64,000 nt of DNA from positions 479,501 through 543,500 of the forward strand of contig CANJKZ010000080.1 of assembly GCA_947471745.1 (NCBI GenBank). The letters are read 5' to 3'. Below the pieces are notes generated by a model. It did not search any database. It saw only the letters and a program-made list of their open reading frames with translations, and was not told where the DNA came from. Shown here piece after piece: positions 1 to 9,785 of the stretch. This DNA comes from Closterium sp. Naga37s-1 (taxonomy: Eukaryota; Streptophyta; Zygnematophyceae; Desmidiales; Closteriaceae). Numbering within the stretch: the first letter of the stretch is position 1; every line of letters starts with the position of its first letter. The position numbers and the translations under genes were made by a program.

Positions 1-2567
1 GGCACGAGCGCCATGCACATGCACCCGAACACCCGAAGCATATCCACCTTTGGCTTCCTTCCTAGCCACTCCACATAGGGCACCCATTTGTCTGCTCCCA
101 CATGAGTCAAGGCTCTGTTCTTGGCCACACACGCGCTCCGCACCGCATCAGGCCAGAAATAGTCGGGTAGCCCGGCTTCAATGAGCAACCCGCGTGCCGC
201 CTCCGTGATTGTGCGGTTCGCTCGCTCGGCGATGCCGTTCATTGCAGGGGAGTATGGCATGGTGAGGGAGTGCCGAATACCATTCTTCTTCAGCCACAAC
301 CCAAACTCCTTGCTCAGGAACTCTCCCCCTCGATCGGTGCGGATTGACTTGACTAGACGGTCTTGTTGCCGCTCCACCATCGGGAACCAATCCGTCTTCA
401 ACGTTTCAGCCACGTCGCTCTTCTTGGCCAGCACGTACACCCAAGTCATGCGGGTGTAGACGTCGACAATGGTGAGAAAATACTCAGCTCCAGCAGCTCC
501 AAGCTTCAGGGGGCCCACCACGTCCATCACCACCTCATCAAGCGGTGCCTTTGCCGTTGCCTCCGAACTAGGGAACGGAAACCGGGTGAACTTGGCTTGA
601 ATGCACGTTGGGCAGCCAAGCACCTCATCGGGCTCCCCCTTCACACGTATGCCAGCAACCATCTCATTCTTCACTAGCTGCTGCAAGATGGGCAGGGCCA
701 CATGCCCCATGCGCCGATGCAAGGTGAGCCAATCACACTCCCCCGTAGCCGAAGTTGGATTGGAGAATGCCGCGCTCGCAATAGTGCCCCACATACTCTC
801 TCCGTAGTCCTCCTCCGCTGCTGCCTCTGGGTTCTCCTCACCCTTTTGCTGCTCCTTGGTTGCTGCACCACTCTCCTTAGGTTCACTGAACTTGCTGGTC
901 CCTCCAGGTTTGCTCTTCTTGAGCTCATTCTCCTTAGCGCGACCGTTCGCGCCATCGTCGCTACCGACCGCTCCATCCTTGGTGCTGATGCTTGCTGCCA
1001 CTTGCCTCTCCTTAGGCATAGGGACCACTGGGATCTGCCACATCTCGTTGTAGACATCCCTGTCCTCATGAAGGTCCCAAAGAATTCGATCGCCAAGCCT
1101 TGCGGTGTAGGTCTTGGCTCCCTTCGAGTTCGTGTCCATGCCGGCCTTTGCCAACCGCCGCACGGAAATCAGGTTTGCAGCAAGGCTGGGCACCCAAAGC
1201 ACGTTCTTGAGGCCCACCATCTTCCCATCAGCACCCTTGAACATGGCCTTGCCCATGCCTTTCACCTCTGCTCGCTGCCCCAAAGCCGATGTGACATGCT
1301 TCACCGGTGACGGCTCGAGTTCGGTGAGCAAGTCCGGGCGAGGTGTCATGCTATAGGTAGCGCCACTATCAGTCACCCAATAGTCCAGGGGGTGTAGGGT
1401 CACCTTCCCCACAGCTGCTGGCTCCTCAAAGCCTTCATCCTTCTCTGGACCAGCCGGTACTTGCGTCGACACGAAGTAGAATAGACCCGGGTATCGATCG
1501 TCGCTCGGGTCCTTGTCGTTGTCTCCGCTCTTCATGTTTGCAGCTCCGCCACCGCGACCGCCACGGCCTCCACGGCCTCGTCCTCTCCCTCCTCCTGCTC
1601 CTCTACCCTCTTGGCCTTGAGCAGGGGTCCAACCATCAGGGAGTTTGTAGCAGTCGCGCCACATGTGTCCGCTCTTGTGGCAATAGTGACACTCGCCGTC
1701 GAATCGGCCGCGACCGCGTCCGTAGCTCTTGTCGTCGCTGCCGTAACCGCCACTCCTGCGGCCTCCGCCGAAGTTGCTGCCACCAAACCTTCCTCCCCCT
1801 CGTCCTCTGCCTCTTCCTCGACCATATCCACGGCCGATGCTCGCTGCCCCAGCGCCATCCGCACTCGCCAACTCACGGCGGCAGAAATCCTCTTGAAGGA
1901 TAGCTCGCTTCACGTCTTCAAGCGAGAGGCGGGGCAAGTCGCGATTAAGGTTGATGATGAGCGAGGACCATGACTCTGGGAGTAAGGCCAGCAACTTGGT
2001 CTTCTTTTGGAGCTCACTGTAGTTCAAATCAGCTCCCTCAAGCCGCGTCAACAAGTCGAAGAATTTCTGCACCCCTTCTTCAACCGCTTCGTCTTCTTCA
2101 ATTCGAAGTGCCGCCATTTGCCGTTCCAACACCACCGCTACCGCCGCTGTTGCAGGAGCATGTACACCCTTGAGAGCAGCCCATGCCTTTGGTCCTTTCT
2201 CTGGTTCACGCTGGAATGGCTTGATGTGACGGATCTGACTGCTCCCCAACGCTTGCCCAAGTAAGAGATAGCCTTGTGCGCTCTTCCGCACCCACGGGCT
2301 CTTCTCCGGGTCGTTCTCGGGGCGCTTCTCCGTTCCTTCCATCACCTCCAGCAGGTCATAGTGGTCAAAGATGTTCTCCATCTTGAAGGACCATTCAGCA
2401 AAGTTGTCACCGTTGAACTTGTCAAGCCCAAACACCCTAGGCTCATCCCTAGGTGGGCCAAGACTTGGTTGCATGGGCGCCATGGCTGAATCACGGGGTT
2501 GGCCTTGAGCTTGAGCTTCTCCACTGCCACCAGCACCTCTGCCACCCCTTTCCTCAGGTCCAGACAT
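1..2567 (-). CDS. gag-pol polyprotein (gag, protease, partial integrase) of family A copia, partial
   Basis: Starting at the ATG at 2567, one frame appears open to the window edge; I spot-checked it at several points, and the ATG at 1535 lies 344 codons downstream in the same frame. Order: a UBN2/Retrotran_gag-like capsid region; a Gly/Arg-rich stretch with a CCHC zinc knuckle (CHYCHKSGHMWRDC, about 1700-1660); protease with DSGAT (about 1362); the integrase HHCC zinc domain (HRRMGH … CPTC, about 760-600); and the integrase core with its first Asp (MDVVGP), DRGGEF and NGIAER. Reverse transcriptase and RNase H lie beyond the window. Unlike the plus-strand copy, this one keeps the zinc knuckle and has gag and pol in the same frame, so it may be the autonomous version. 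Confidence 0.85.
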   Translation of the reverse strand, partial: MSGPEERGGRGAGGSGEAQAQGQPRDSAMAPMQPSLGPPRDEPRVFGLDKFNGDNFAEWSFKMENIFDHYDLLEVMEGTEKRPENDPEKSPWVRKSAQGYLLLGQALGSSQIRHIKPFQREPEKGPKAWAALKGVHAPATAAVAVVLERQMAALRIEEDEAVEEGVQKFFDLLTRLEGADLNYSELQKKTKLLALLPESWSSLIINLNRDLPRLSLEDVKRAILQEDFCRRELASADGAGAASIGRGYGRGRGRGRGGGRFGGSNFGGGRRSGGYGSDDKSYGRGRGRFDGECHYCHKSGHMWRDCYKLPDGWTPAQGQEGRGAGGGRGRGRGGRGGRGGGAANMKSGDNDKDPSDDRYPGLFYFVSTQVPAGPEKDEGFEEPAAVGKVTLHPLDYWVTDSGATYSMTPRPDLLTELEPSPVKHVTSALGQRAEVKGMGKAMFKGADGKMVGLKNVLWVPSLAANLISVRRLAKAGMDTNSKGAKTYTARLGDRILWDLHEDRDVYNEMWQIPVVPMPKERQVAASISTKDGAVGSDDGANGRAKENELKKSKPGGTSKFSEPKESGAATKEQQKGEENPEAAAEEDYGESMWGTIASAAFSNPTSATGECDWLTLHRRMGHVALPILQQLVKNEMVAGIRVKGEPDEVLGCPTCIQAKFTRFPFPSSEATAKAPLDEVVMDVVGPLKLGAAGAEYFLTIVDVYTRMTWVYVLAKKSDVAETLKTDWFPMVERQQDRLVKSIRTDRGGEFLSKEFGLWLKKNGIRHSLTMPYSPAMNGIAERANRTITEAARGLLIEAGLPDYFWPDAVRSACVAKNRALTHVGADKWVPYVEWLGRKPKVDMLRVFGCMCMALV

Positions 2568-2580
2568 TGTCGAAACTGCT

Positions 2581-2599
2581 CCAAGGGGCTCTGATACCA
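2581..2599 (-). promoter_or_regulatory. tRNA-iMet primer binding site of family A element
   Basis: On the minus strand, two bases after the LTR, the sequence reads TGGTATCAGAGCCCCTTGG. Its first 12 bases are the standard complement of the 3' end of plant initiator Met-tRNA, as used by most plant copia elements for minus-strand priming. Confidence 0.85.
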
Positions 2600-2601
2600 C
2601 T

Positions 2602-3420
2602 TGTTATAGTCACAATAGGCTTGAATGTGCCTAAAACGAAAGATAGAGAGCACAGACGGATTTCTGCACAGCGGCTTCAAACGTTGATAGCGTTCTGCTC
2701 ACAGCTGCAAATGACTTGATTCAAATTGGATCTGGAGCGTCTTCACGTCGTCTACAATTAGCAATTTAGATTGCACGATTTGATAAAGAATTGACGACAC
2801 AGAGTCGGTTTGAACGAACGGTACTATGGCAGCCACTATAGTCTTAGAACACAAGATAGGAAGAGTTACGAGTTGGGAATGACTCCCAGCTCCTACAAAC
2901 CCCAAGAGCCGAGGTACAGTGATGTGGAACAGTGCCACACTGTCCCCAACCACGAAGGGTCTCGAAACTACCCTTCACTAGGGCCTACACCAAGTGAAAT
3001 ATTACACTACACAAAGTAATGTAACTATCTTCAATATCTTGAGGTGTACCCTTTTGGCAAGCTTCGAAATCACTTGAGGCTTGACACCAAGGCTCGGGCT
3101 CTTCATCACAAACTCATCCTTGAGTTCTTGATGGGTCTGCTGCACACACCTGCGACACGCCGAACGTTCGACACAGGACAAAATAGAAACCGCGCACGAC
3201 AAAATAGAAACCGCGCGCGAGACACAAACGACCGCGTAACACGCGTCTAGCGATAACTCGCTATTGACTCGACACACACACTCGACATCATGACTCAACA
3301 TTCACACACAATTATGAGCATGAAATATATATTATCCCATGCCCTCATACCATTCCATACACACACACATTCACGCACACGGACAACAAGCCGAGTGCAA
3401 ACCGTAGGGTTGCACCAACA
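2602..3420 (-). repeat. 5' LTR of left family A element (819 bp)
   Basis: On the minus strand it begins TGTTGGTGCAACC and ends GACTATAACA, giving the usual TG…CA ends. It matches the 3' LTR at 7748-8574 in inverted orientation, with small indels. An AT-rich stretch (ataatatatatttcatg on the element strand) near the U3 start may serve as a TATA region. Two nearly identical GCGCGGTTTCTATTTTGTC units occur in tandem (3178-3220 here, about 7955-7995 in the other LTR). Confidence 0.9.
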
Positions 3421-3987
3421 AGCCCGTGGGTGCGGAAGAGCGCACAAGGCTACCTCCTACTTGGGCAAGCGTTGGGGAGCAGTCAAATCCGTCACATCAA
3501 GCCTTTCCAGCGTGAACCAGAGAAGGGACCAAAGGCATGGGCTGCTCTCAAGGGTGTACACGCTCCTGCAACAGCGGCGGTAGCAGTGGTGTTGGAACGG
3601 CAAATGGCGGCACTACGAATCGAAGAGGAAGAAGCGGTTGAAGAAGGGGTGCAGAAATTCTTCGACTTGTTGACGCGGCTTGAAGGGGCTGATTTGAACT
3701 ACAATGAGCTCCAGAAGAAGACCAAGTTGCTGGCCCTACTCCCTGAGTCGTGGTCCTCCCTTATTATCAACCTCAATCGTGATCTGCCCCGTCTCTCGCT
3801 TGAAGACGTGAAGCGCGCGATCCTACAACAGGACTTCCGCCGCCGTGAGTTGGCGAGTGCGGATGGCGCTGGGGCAGCGAGCGTTGGCCGTGGATATGGC
3901 CGAGGAAGAGGCAGAGGACGAGGGGGAGGAAGGTCTGGTGGCAGCAACTTCAGTGGAGGCCGCGGAGATAATGAAGAGTGGAGATAA
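3421..3987 (+). pseudogene. gag fragment of family A copia, zinc knuckle deleted
   Basis: From 3421 this frame encodes gag starting mid-protein (WVRKSAQGYLLLGQ…). It continues through the capsid helices to a Gly/Arg-rich segment (GRGRGRGRGGGRSGGSNF) and stops at 3985-3987. In the left copy this segment continues into a CCHC knuckle and then protease. Here, after GGCCGC at about 3963, the sequence jumps to the region just before protease, losing the knuckle and shifting frame. The 5' part of gag was separated by the nested insertion. The product would be a capsid without the usual RNA-binding motif. Confidence 0.8.
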
Positions 3988-6900
3988 TGACAAGGACCCG
4001 CGCGACGATCGGTACCCGGGTCTATTCTACTTCGTGTCGACGCAAGTACCGGCTGGTCCAGAGAAGGATGAAGGCTTTGAGGAGCCAGCAGCTGTGGGGA
4101 AGGTGACCCTACACCCCCTGGACTTTTGGGTGATCGATAGTGGCGCTACCTATAGCATGACACCTCGCCCCGACTTGCTCACCGAACTCGAGCCGTCACC
4201 GGTGAAGCACGTCACATCGGCTTTGGGGCAGCGAGCAGAGGTGAAAGGCATGGGCAAGGCCATGTTCAAGGGTGCTGATGGGAAGATGGTGGGCCTCAAG
4301 AACGTGCTTTGGGTGCCCAGCCTTGCTGCAAACCTGATTTCCGTGCGGCGGTTGGCAAAGGCCGGCATGGACACGAACTCGAAGGGTGCCAAGACTTACA
4401 CCGCGAGGCTTGGCGAGCGGATCCTATGGGACCTTCACGAAGATAGGCATGTCTACAACGAGATGTGGCAAATCCCTGTGGTCCCCATGCCTAAGGAGAG
4501 GCAAGTGGCAGCAAGCGTCAGCACCAAGGGTGAAGCGGTTTGTAGCGGCGATGGCGCGAACTGTCGCGCTAAGGAGAACGAGCTCAAGGAGAGCAAACCT
4601 GGAGGGACCAGCAAGTTCAGTGAACCTAAGGAGAGAGGTGCAGCAGCCAAGGAGCAGCAAAAGGGTGAGGAGAACCCCGAGGCAGCAGCGGAGGAGGACT
4701 ATGGAGAGAGCATGTGGGGCGCCATTGCGAGCGCGGCATTCTCCAACTCGACTTCGGCTACGGGGGAGTGTGATTGGCTCACCTTGCATCGGCGAATGGG
4801 GCATGTGGCCCTTCCCATCTTGCAGCAGCTAGTGAAGAACCAGATGGTTGCTGGCATACGTGTGAAGGGGGAGCCCGATGTAGTACTTGGCTGCCCGACG
4901 TGCATGCAAGCCAAGTTCACCCGTTTCCCATTCTCTAGTTCGGAGGCGACGGCTAAGGCACCACTTGATGAGGTGGTGATGGACGTGGTGGGCCCCCTGA
5001 AGCTTGGAGCTGCTAGAGCAGAGTACTTCCTCACCATTGTCGACGTCTACACCCGCATGACTTGGGTGTATGTGCTGGCCAAGAAGAGCGACGTGGCTGA
5101 AACGTTGAAGACGGATTGGTTCCCGATGGTGGAGCGGCAACAAGACCGTCTAGTGAAGTCGATCCGCACCGATCGAGGGGGAGAGTTCCTGAGCAAGGAG
5201 TTTGGGTTGTGGCTGAAGAAGAATGGTATTCGGCACTCCCTCACCATGCCATACTCCCCTGCAATGAACGGCATCGCCGAGCGAGCGAACCGGACGATCA
5301 CGGAGGCGGCACGCGGGTTGCTCATTGAAGCCGGGCTACCCGACTATTTCTGGCCTGATGCGGTGCGGAGCGCGTGTGTGGCCAAGAACAGAGTTTTGAC
5401 TCATGTGGGAGCAGACAAATGGGTGCCCTACGTGGAGTGGCTTGGAAGGAAGCCAAAGGTGGATATGCTTCGGGTGTTCGGGTGCATGTGCATGGCGCTC
5501 GTGCCTAAGCATCTTCGGCACAACAAGCTTGGTGCCAAGGCGGTGTGGGCCGTGCACTTGGGCATGGCTCAAAACAGCAAGGGGTGGCTTCTTTGGGACC
5601 CATTCACCAAGAAGTTCATGGTGATCAGGGACTGCAAGTTCATGGAGAACTTCATGTACAAGGATTGGAAGGCGGAGAATGAGGCGAAGATAGGCGTGCG
5701 GTTTGGGGAGGTGAAGAGTTCCGGCTTGGAGCATGTGGAGCTGCCTTTGGAGCTGAGCAGCGGCAGCACTACCACAAGGCAATCTTCCCTTGTGAATGGG
5801 GGAGAGGAGGCCGGGGATGCAGAGGAAGAAGAGGAGGAGGTGCAGCAAGTGAGCGAGCGTGCACCGACACTTCCTTCCCGCACTATGAGCACTCCACGGA
5901 ACCAAGCCACACCGCAGCAACGCCAAGGCCTTCAAGTCCCTGCAGCTGAGGAGGAAGGAAGGGGGAAGAGGAGAATTCAACCCCCTAATAGGCTGACCTA
6001 TGATGCGCCGGGAAAGCAGGGCAAGACAGCCCTGGCCGGAGCGGCAATGATGGTCGGAGACGACGAGGAGAGTGACTACGAGGAGTGTGCCTTCGCGTTC
6101 TTCTCTCCGGTGGAGATGCCGGGGGAACCAGCAACTCTCAAGGAGGCCTTGGAGAGCAGTGATGCTGAGGAGTGGAAGAAGGCCATGGAGAGTGAGCTGA
6201 AGATCATCGAGGAGAACGACACGTTTGAGTTGGTGGAGCTACCGGAGGGGCGTAAGGCGATTACGTCCAAGTGGCTCTTCAAGATCAAGTCCGACGCCGA
6301 CGGCAAGATCGAGAGTTACAAGTCTAGGCTGGTGGCCAAGGGGTACCAGCAGAAGGAGAAGGTGGACTTCAAGGAGCTGTTTGCTCCTGTGGTGAAGCCG
6401 ACGACGCTGCGGACCCTATTCGCGGGAGCCGCGATCAAAGGTTGGGTGGTGAAGCAGCTAGACATCATAACGGCGTTCCTCAACGGAATCCTTGAGGAGG
6501 AGATTTTTATGGCGCAGCCAGAGGGGTTTGACGATGGTAGCGGCAGAGTGTGGAAGCTGAAGAAGGCCCTCTATGGGCTGAAGCAGGCCCCTAGGCAGTG
6601 GTACATGAAGCTGCGCGAAGTGTTGGAGGGGATCGGCTTTACTCCGTCAACGGCCGATCACTCCTTGTTCATGCTTGGCGAGGGGGAGCAGAGGAGCTTT
6701 ATTGTGGTGTACGTGGACGACATCCTGATCTTCTCACCCTCCTCTGACCTTGTGAAGGAGGTGATGCTGAAACTTCAAGACAAGTTCAAGTGCAAGTCCC
6801 TTGGGGACGTCAACTTCTATCTCGGGCTCCACATCGAACGTGACGTGGAGAAGCGGTGCATGCGGGTGCACCAACGGAAGTACCTGGAGGCGTTGGCTGC

Positions 6901-7708
6901 CAACTTTGGGCAGAGTGAAGGTCATGTGGCTACACCCTTTCCCTCTGGGTTCAAGTGTGTGAAGGGACCAGAGGAGGAGAGCGTGGGTGAAGAGGAGAGG
7001 CGCCGATTTCACTCGTTGGTGGGCAGCCTCATGTATGCGGCGGTAAACACTCGGCCGGACGTGGCCTTTGCTACCGGGCAGCTGGCTAGGGTTGTGCAAT
7101 GCCCTAATGAGGAGCAGGTAGCAGCTGGAATGAGGGTGGCCAAGTACCTTGGCCAAACACCGACCGTTGGGCTGCAATACTCGGCGGCGGCGCAAAGGCG
7201 CCAAAAGGGCGCGGATGGTGTTGAACCCGGGCGTTTGTTCCTCACCGTCTACTCGGATGCTTCATATGCATCGGAACTAGAGGACATGACAAGTGTGGGA
7301 GGCTTCATCTGCTGTGTAGGTGGAGGCCCAACTGCTTGGGAGAGCAAGAAGCAGGTTGATCAAGCATTGAGCTCGGTGGAGTCCGAGTACATGGCACTCT
7401 TCCGTGCCGTACGGGAGATTGTGTGGCAGCGGCGTTTGTTGGCTGAATTGGGGGAGGAGCAGCAAGGACCTACTCCTCTCTATTGTGACAGCCAGGGAGC
7501 CATTGCTCTAGCCAAGAACCCCGTGTTTCATGGCTTGACAAAGCACATGAGGGTGAAGTGGCACTGGACGAGGAGCATGGTGGCCGCGGGTGAAGTTGAG
7601 TTGCGCTATGTGAAGACGACGGGGCAGCCAGCTGACATGATGACCAAGAGGCTGGTGGAGCAGCAGCATTGGAAGTGTTGCAAGCTGGCTGGGATGGCTC
7701 TGAACTGA
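3845..7708 (+). CDS. copia pol polyprotein (protease, integrase, reverse transcriptase, RNase H)
   Basis: This open frame of 1287 codons runs from an arbitrary upstream Met (out of frame with gag) to the TGA at 7706. True pol similarity starts near residue 44 (MKSGDNDKD). Visible domains: protease DSGAT at about residue 98; integrase HHCC zinc domain about 314-352; integrase core with Asp about 380, Asp in RTDRGGEF about 442 and Glu in NGIAER about 478; an acidic linker about 640-730; reverse transcriptase with YVDDIL about 956; RNase H with YSDAS about 1136, ESEYM about 1179 and YCDSQGA about 1213. The catalytic residues are present, so pol looks intact, but the deletion upstream has put it out of frame with gag. 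In the left copy the two are in one frame. Confidence 0.92.
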   Translation: MSWRVRMALGQRALAVDMAEEEAEDEGEEGLVAATSVEAAEIMKSGDNDKDPRDDRYPGLFYFVSTQVPAGPEKDEGFEEPAAVGKVTLHPLDFWVIDSGATYSMTPRPDLLTELEPSPVKHVTSALGQRAEVKGMGKAMFKGADGKMVGLKNVLWVPSLAANLISVRRLAKAGMDTNSKGAKTYTARLGERILWDLHEDRHVYNEMWQIPVVPMPKERQVAASVSTKGEAVCSGDGANCRAKENELKESKPGGTSKFSEPKERGAAAKEQQKGEENPEAAAEEDYGESMWGAIASAAFSNSTSATGECDWLTLHRRMGHVALPILQQLVKNQMVAGIRVKGEPDVVLGCPTCMQAKFTRFPFSSSEATAKAPLDEVVMDVVGPLKLGAARAEYFLTIVDVYTRMTWVYVLAKKSDVAETLKTDWFPMVERQQDRLVKSIRTDRGGEFLSKEFGLWLKKNGIRHSLTMPYSPAMNGIAERANRTITEAARGLLIEAGLPDYFWPDAVRSACVAKNRVLTHVGADKWVPYVEWLGRKPKVDMLRVFGCMCMALVPKHLRHNKLGAKAVWAVHLGMAQNSKGWLLWDPFTKKFMVIRDCKFMENFMYKDWKAENEAKIGVRFGEVKSSGLEHVELPLELSSGSTTTRQSSLVNGGEEAGDAEEEEEEVQQVSERAPTLPSRTMSTPRNQATPQQRQGLQVPAAEEEGRGKRRIQPPNRLTYDAPGKQGKTALAGAAMMVGDDEESDYEECAFAFFSPVEMPGEPATLKEALESSDAEEWKKAMESELKIIEENDTFELVELPEGRKAITSKWLFKIKSDADGKIESYKSRLVAKGYQQKEKVDFKELFAPVVKPTTLRTLFAGAAIKGWVVKQLDIITAFLNGILEEEIFMAQPEGFDDGSGRVWKLKKALYGLKQAPRQWYMKLREVLEGIGFTPSTADHSLFMLGEGEQRSFIVVYVDDILIFSPSSDLVKEVMLKLQDKFKCKSLGDVNFYLGLHIERDVEKRCMRVHQRKYLEALAANFGQSEGHVATPFPSGFKCVKGPEEESVGEEERRRFHSLVGSLMYAAVNTRPDVAFATGQLARVVQCPNEEQVAAGMRVAKYLGQTPTVGLQYSAAAQRRQKGADGVEPGRLFLTVYSDASYASELEDMTSVGGFICCVGGGPTAWESKKQVDQALSSVESEYMALFRAVREIVWQRRLLAELGEEQQGPTPLYCDSQGAIALAKNPVFHGLTKHMRVKWHWTRSMVAAGEVELRYVKTTGQPADMMTKRLVEQQHWKCCKLAGMALN

Positions 7709-7747
7709 GAGGAGCAGATCCTAAGGCCAACAATCCGAGGGGGAGTT

Positions 7748-8574
7748 TGTTGGTGCAACCCTACGGTTTGCACTCGGCTTGTTGTCCGTGTGCGTGCATG
7801 CGTGTGTGCATGGAGTGGTATGAGTGCATGAAATAAATATATATTTCATGCTTATAATGGTGTGTGAATGATGGTTCATGATGTCGAGTGTGTGTGTCAA
7901 GTCAATAGCGAATTATCGCTAGTCGCGTGCAACGCGGTCATTTTGTGTGTCCCGCGCGGTTTCTATTTTGTCGTGCGCGGTTTCTATTTTGTCGCTTGTC
8001 GAACGTTCGGCGTGTCACAGGTGTGTGCAGCAGACCCATCAAGAACTCAAGGATGAGTTTGTGATGAAGAACCCGAGCCTTGGTTTCAAGTTTCAAGTGA
8101 TTTCGAAGCTCGCCAAAAGGGTACACCTCAAGATATTGAAGATAGTTACATTACTTTGTGTAGTGTAACATTTCACTTGGTGTAGGCCCTAGTGAAGGGT
8201 AGTTTCGAGACCCTTCGTGGTTGGGGGCAGTGTGACACTGTTCCCCATCACTGTACCTCGGCTCTTGGGGTTTGTAGGACCTGTCATTCCCAACTCGTAA
8301 CTCTTCCTAACTCTTCCTATCTTGTGTTCTAAGACTATAGTGGCTGCTATAGTGCCGTTCGTTCAAACCGATGTTGTGTCGTCAATACTTGGTGAAATCG
8401 TGCGATATAAATTGCCTATTGTAGGCGACAATAAGACGCTCCAGATCCAAGTTGAATCAAGTCATTTGAAGCTGTGACCAGAACGCTATGAACGTTTGAA
8501 GCCGCTGTGCAGAAATCCGACTGTGCACTCTATCTTTCGTTTTAGGCACATTGGAGCCTACTGTGACTATAACA
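7748..8574 (+). repeat. 3' LTR of right family A element (827 bp)
   Basis: It begins TGTTGGTGCAACCC directly after the polypurine tract and ends CTGTGACTATAACA, matching the inverted LTR at 2602-3420 along its length. It contains an AT-rich stretch (aaataaatatatatttc, about 7829) and the tandem CGCGCGGTTTCTATTTTGTC units. The length difference from the other LTR comes from small indels such as a repeated AACTCTTCCT near 8300. ATACC follows the LTR, but the matching 5' target duplication lies outside the window. Confidence 0.9.
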
Positions 8575-9136
8575 ATACCATGTTCGTGGGTGATTTTCAT
8601 GGTACAATTCACCCACAAGGTTTAGGGTGGCATATCAATGGCTGTTTGCAGGGTTGGTTAATCACACTCAAACGAGACACCAAATCCAGTATGAAAAGCA
8701 ACATGGAGCGCGTAAGTACTGCGCTTTTGGAAATGGGACAGCCATAACGTCAGCAACATCCTAATAGAGCCCAAAGGGAACCACGTCACCTCTACTCTGC
8801 TTCCTCACCCCAAACCCTACCCGGGGCCCCAAACCACCCACCTCCCCCCACCCCCACCAAACAAGATTATGGGATACCAAACAAGATTATGGGATACCAA
8901 GTATTAGACTGTATTGCCTATTAGGTGGCGTGACGAGCTGCGCTCCGATTTGATTTCCTAGTCGCATTTCAACGGTCTTAGAGGAAATGTGTAGAGCATT
9001 GATTTGGGGCAAAGAGATTTCATGTACATTCAATTACTCGAAAATGAGGGACAAAGAGTAACACATACAAGCATAGCTGATGGTGTCATTCCATCGTAAA
9101 CCATATGTGTATCGAACAAGCCATCCATGTTGCTGT
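8575..9136. other. intergenic; one short tandem duplication
   Basis: No gene is supported here. A 20-bp unit (CCAAACAAGATTATGGGATA) occurs twice in a row at 8857-8896, followed by the start of a third. The rest is unremarkable flanking DNA between two LTR elements. Confidence 0.6.
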
Positions 9137-9332
9137 TGTCAGAATGTATTTGCTGTCTAGCCTGCAGTGGGGTACTCTGTAATGAGTACAACCCAATTTA
9201 GGGTGTTGTACTTGTATCCCAACTCTTGCTAGTAAAACCCGATTCCTCTCGATACTTTTCCTAAACTCGAACTCAACTACCAAGGCTCCTAAACTATGGC
9301 TCCTAAGCCAAACTCACGCTAGGATTTTGATA
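9137..9332 (+). repeat. 5' LTR of family C element (196 bp)
   Basis: It begins TGTCAGAATGTATTTGC and ends GGATTTTGATA; the right copy has identical ends. It carries the core CTAGCCTGCAGTGGGGTAC, also found in the LTRs at 53714-54990. Confidence 0.9.
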
Positions 9333-9350
9333 TGTTATCAGAGCTTAACG
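9333..9350 (+). promoter_or_regulatory. primer binding site of family C element
   Basis: TGTTATCAGAGCTTAACG directly follows the LTR. It differs by one base in the first 12 from the consensus TGGTATCAGAGC, complementary to initiator Met-tRNA. Confidence 0.75.
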
Positions 9351-9393
9351 TTCCTGGCCTGTGGGCCCACTCGATTCCGCTGCCCTACTGTGT

Positions 9394-9496
9394 GTCGCGC
9401 GCCCCGTGGCGCGCGACATCCCATTTTTCTTCCCGCCACGCGCTCGGAGCGCGTGGCGGTTTTCTGCCCGCCGTGCGCCCCGAGGCGCGCGGCGGG
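9394..9496 (+). promoter_or_regulatory. array of three GC-rich hairpins in family C leader
   Basis: Three inverted repeats lie in a row: 9394-9417 (stem GTCGCGCGCC, loop CCGT), 9433-9459 (stem CCGCCACGCGC, loop about 5 nt) and 9467-9496 (stem CCCGCCGTGCGCC, loop CCGA, one wobble pair). The same three, in the same order after the primer binding site, occur on the minus strand of the element at 53714-54990. Position and conservation suggest an RNA dimerisation or packaging signal, but this is inference. Confidence 0.7.
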
Positions 9497-9785
9497 TTCC
9501 TACCTCGTCGCGGCGTCTTAGGGGCCCGCGCACTGGCCCCGACCGTCGCCTCGTCGAGGCGTTTTGGGGGCCTGCACGCAGGTCCCTCCCGTCGCCTCGT
9601 CGCGGCACTTTCGGGGCCCGCGAGCCGGCCCCTCCCGTTGCCTCGTCGCGGCGCCTTAGGGGCCTGCGCGCGGTCCCCTCTCGTTGCCAGTCGAGGCACT
9701 TTTGGGGACCTGCGCGGCTCCCTAGCACATCGCCCGTCAGGGCACAATGGGGGCCGCGCCCTTCCCCTCCCCTCCCTCCTACTTT

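Larger units (their letters stand above)
1..3420 (-). mobile_element. Ty1/copia LTR retrotransposon, family A, 5' part (inserted copy)
   Basis: The element reads on the minus strand: 5' LTR (3420 down to 2602), primer binding site, gag, protease and part of integrase, then the window edge. Its outer LTR end (…CACCAACA, 3420) abuts AGCCCGTGGGTG, which is internal gag sequence of the plus-strand copy to the right. The simplest reading is that this element inserted, in opposite orientation, into gag of the right-hand copy, whose 5' LTR and gag start would lie left of the window. The two copies are very similar throughout gag-pol, so the insertion is probably recent. The predicted 5-bp target duplication (AGCCC at 3421-3425) cannot be checked because the other end is outside. 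Confidence 0.9.
3421..8574 (+). mobile_element. Ty1/copia LTR retrotransposon, family A, 3' part (host copy of the nested insertion)
   Basis: It starts abruptly inside gag at AGCCCGTGGGTGCGG, where the left element is inserted, and runs through gag, pol, a polypurine tract (CCGAGGGGGAGTTT, about 7734-7747) and a full 3' LTR. Its 5' LTR and gag start are not in the window. Compared with the left copy it lacks about 220 bp around the end of gag, including the zinc knuckle, which also puts gag and pol in different frames. Confidence 0.9.
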
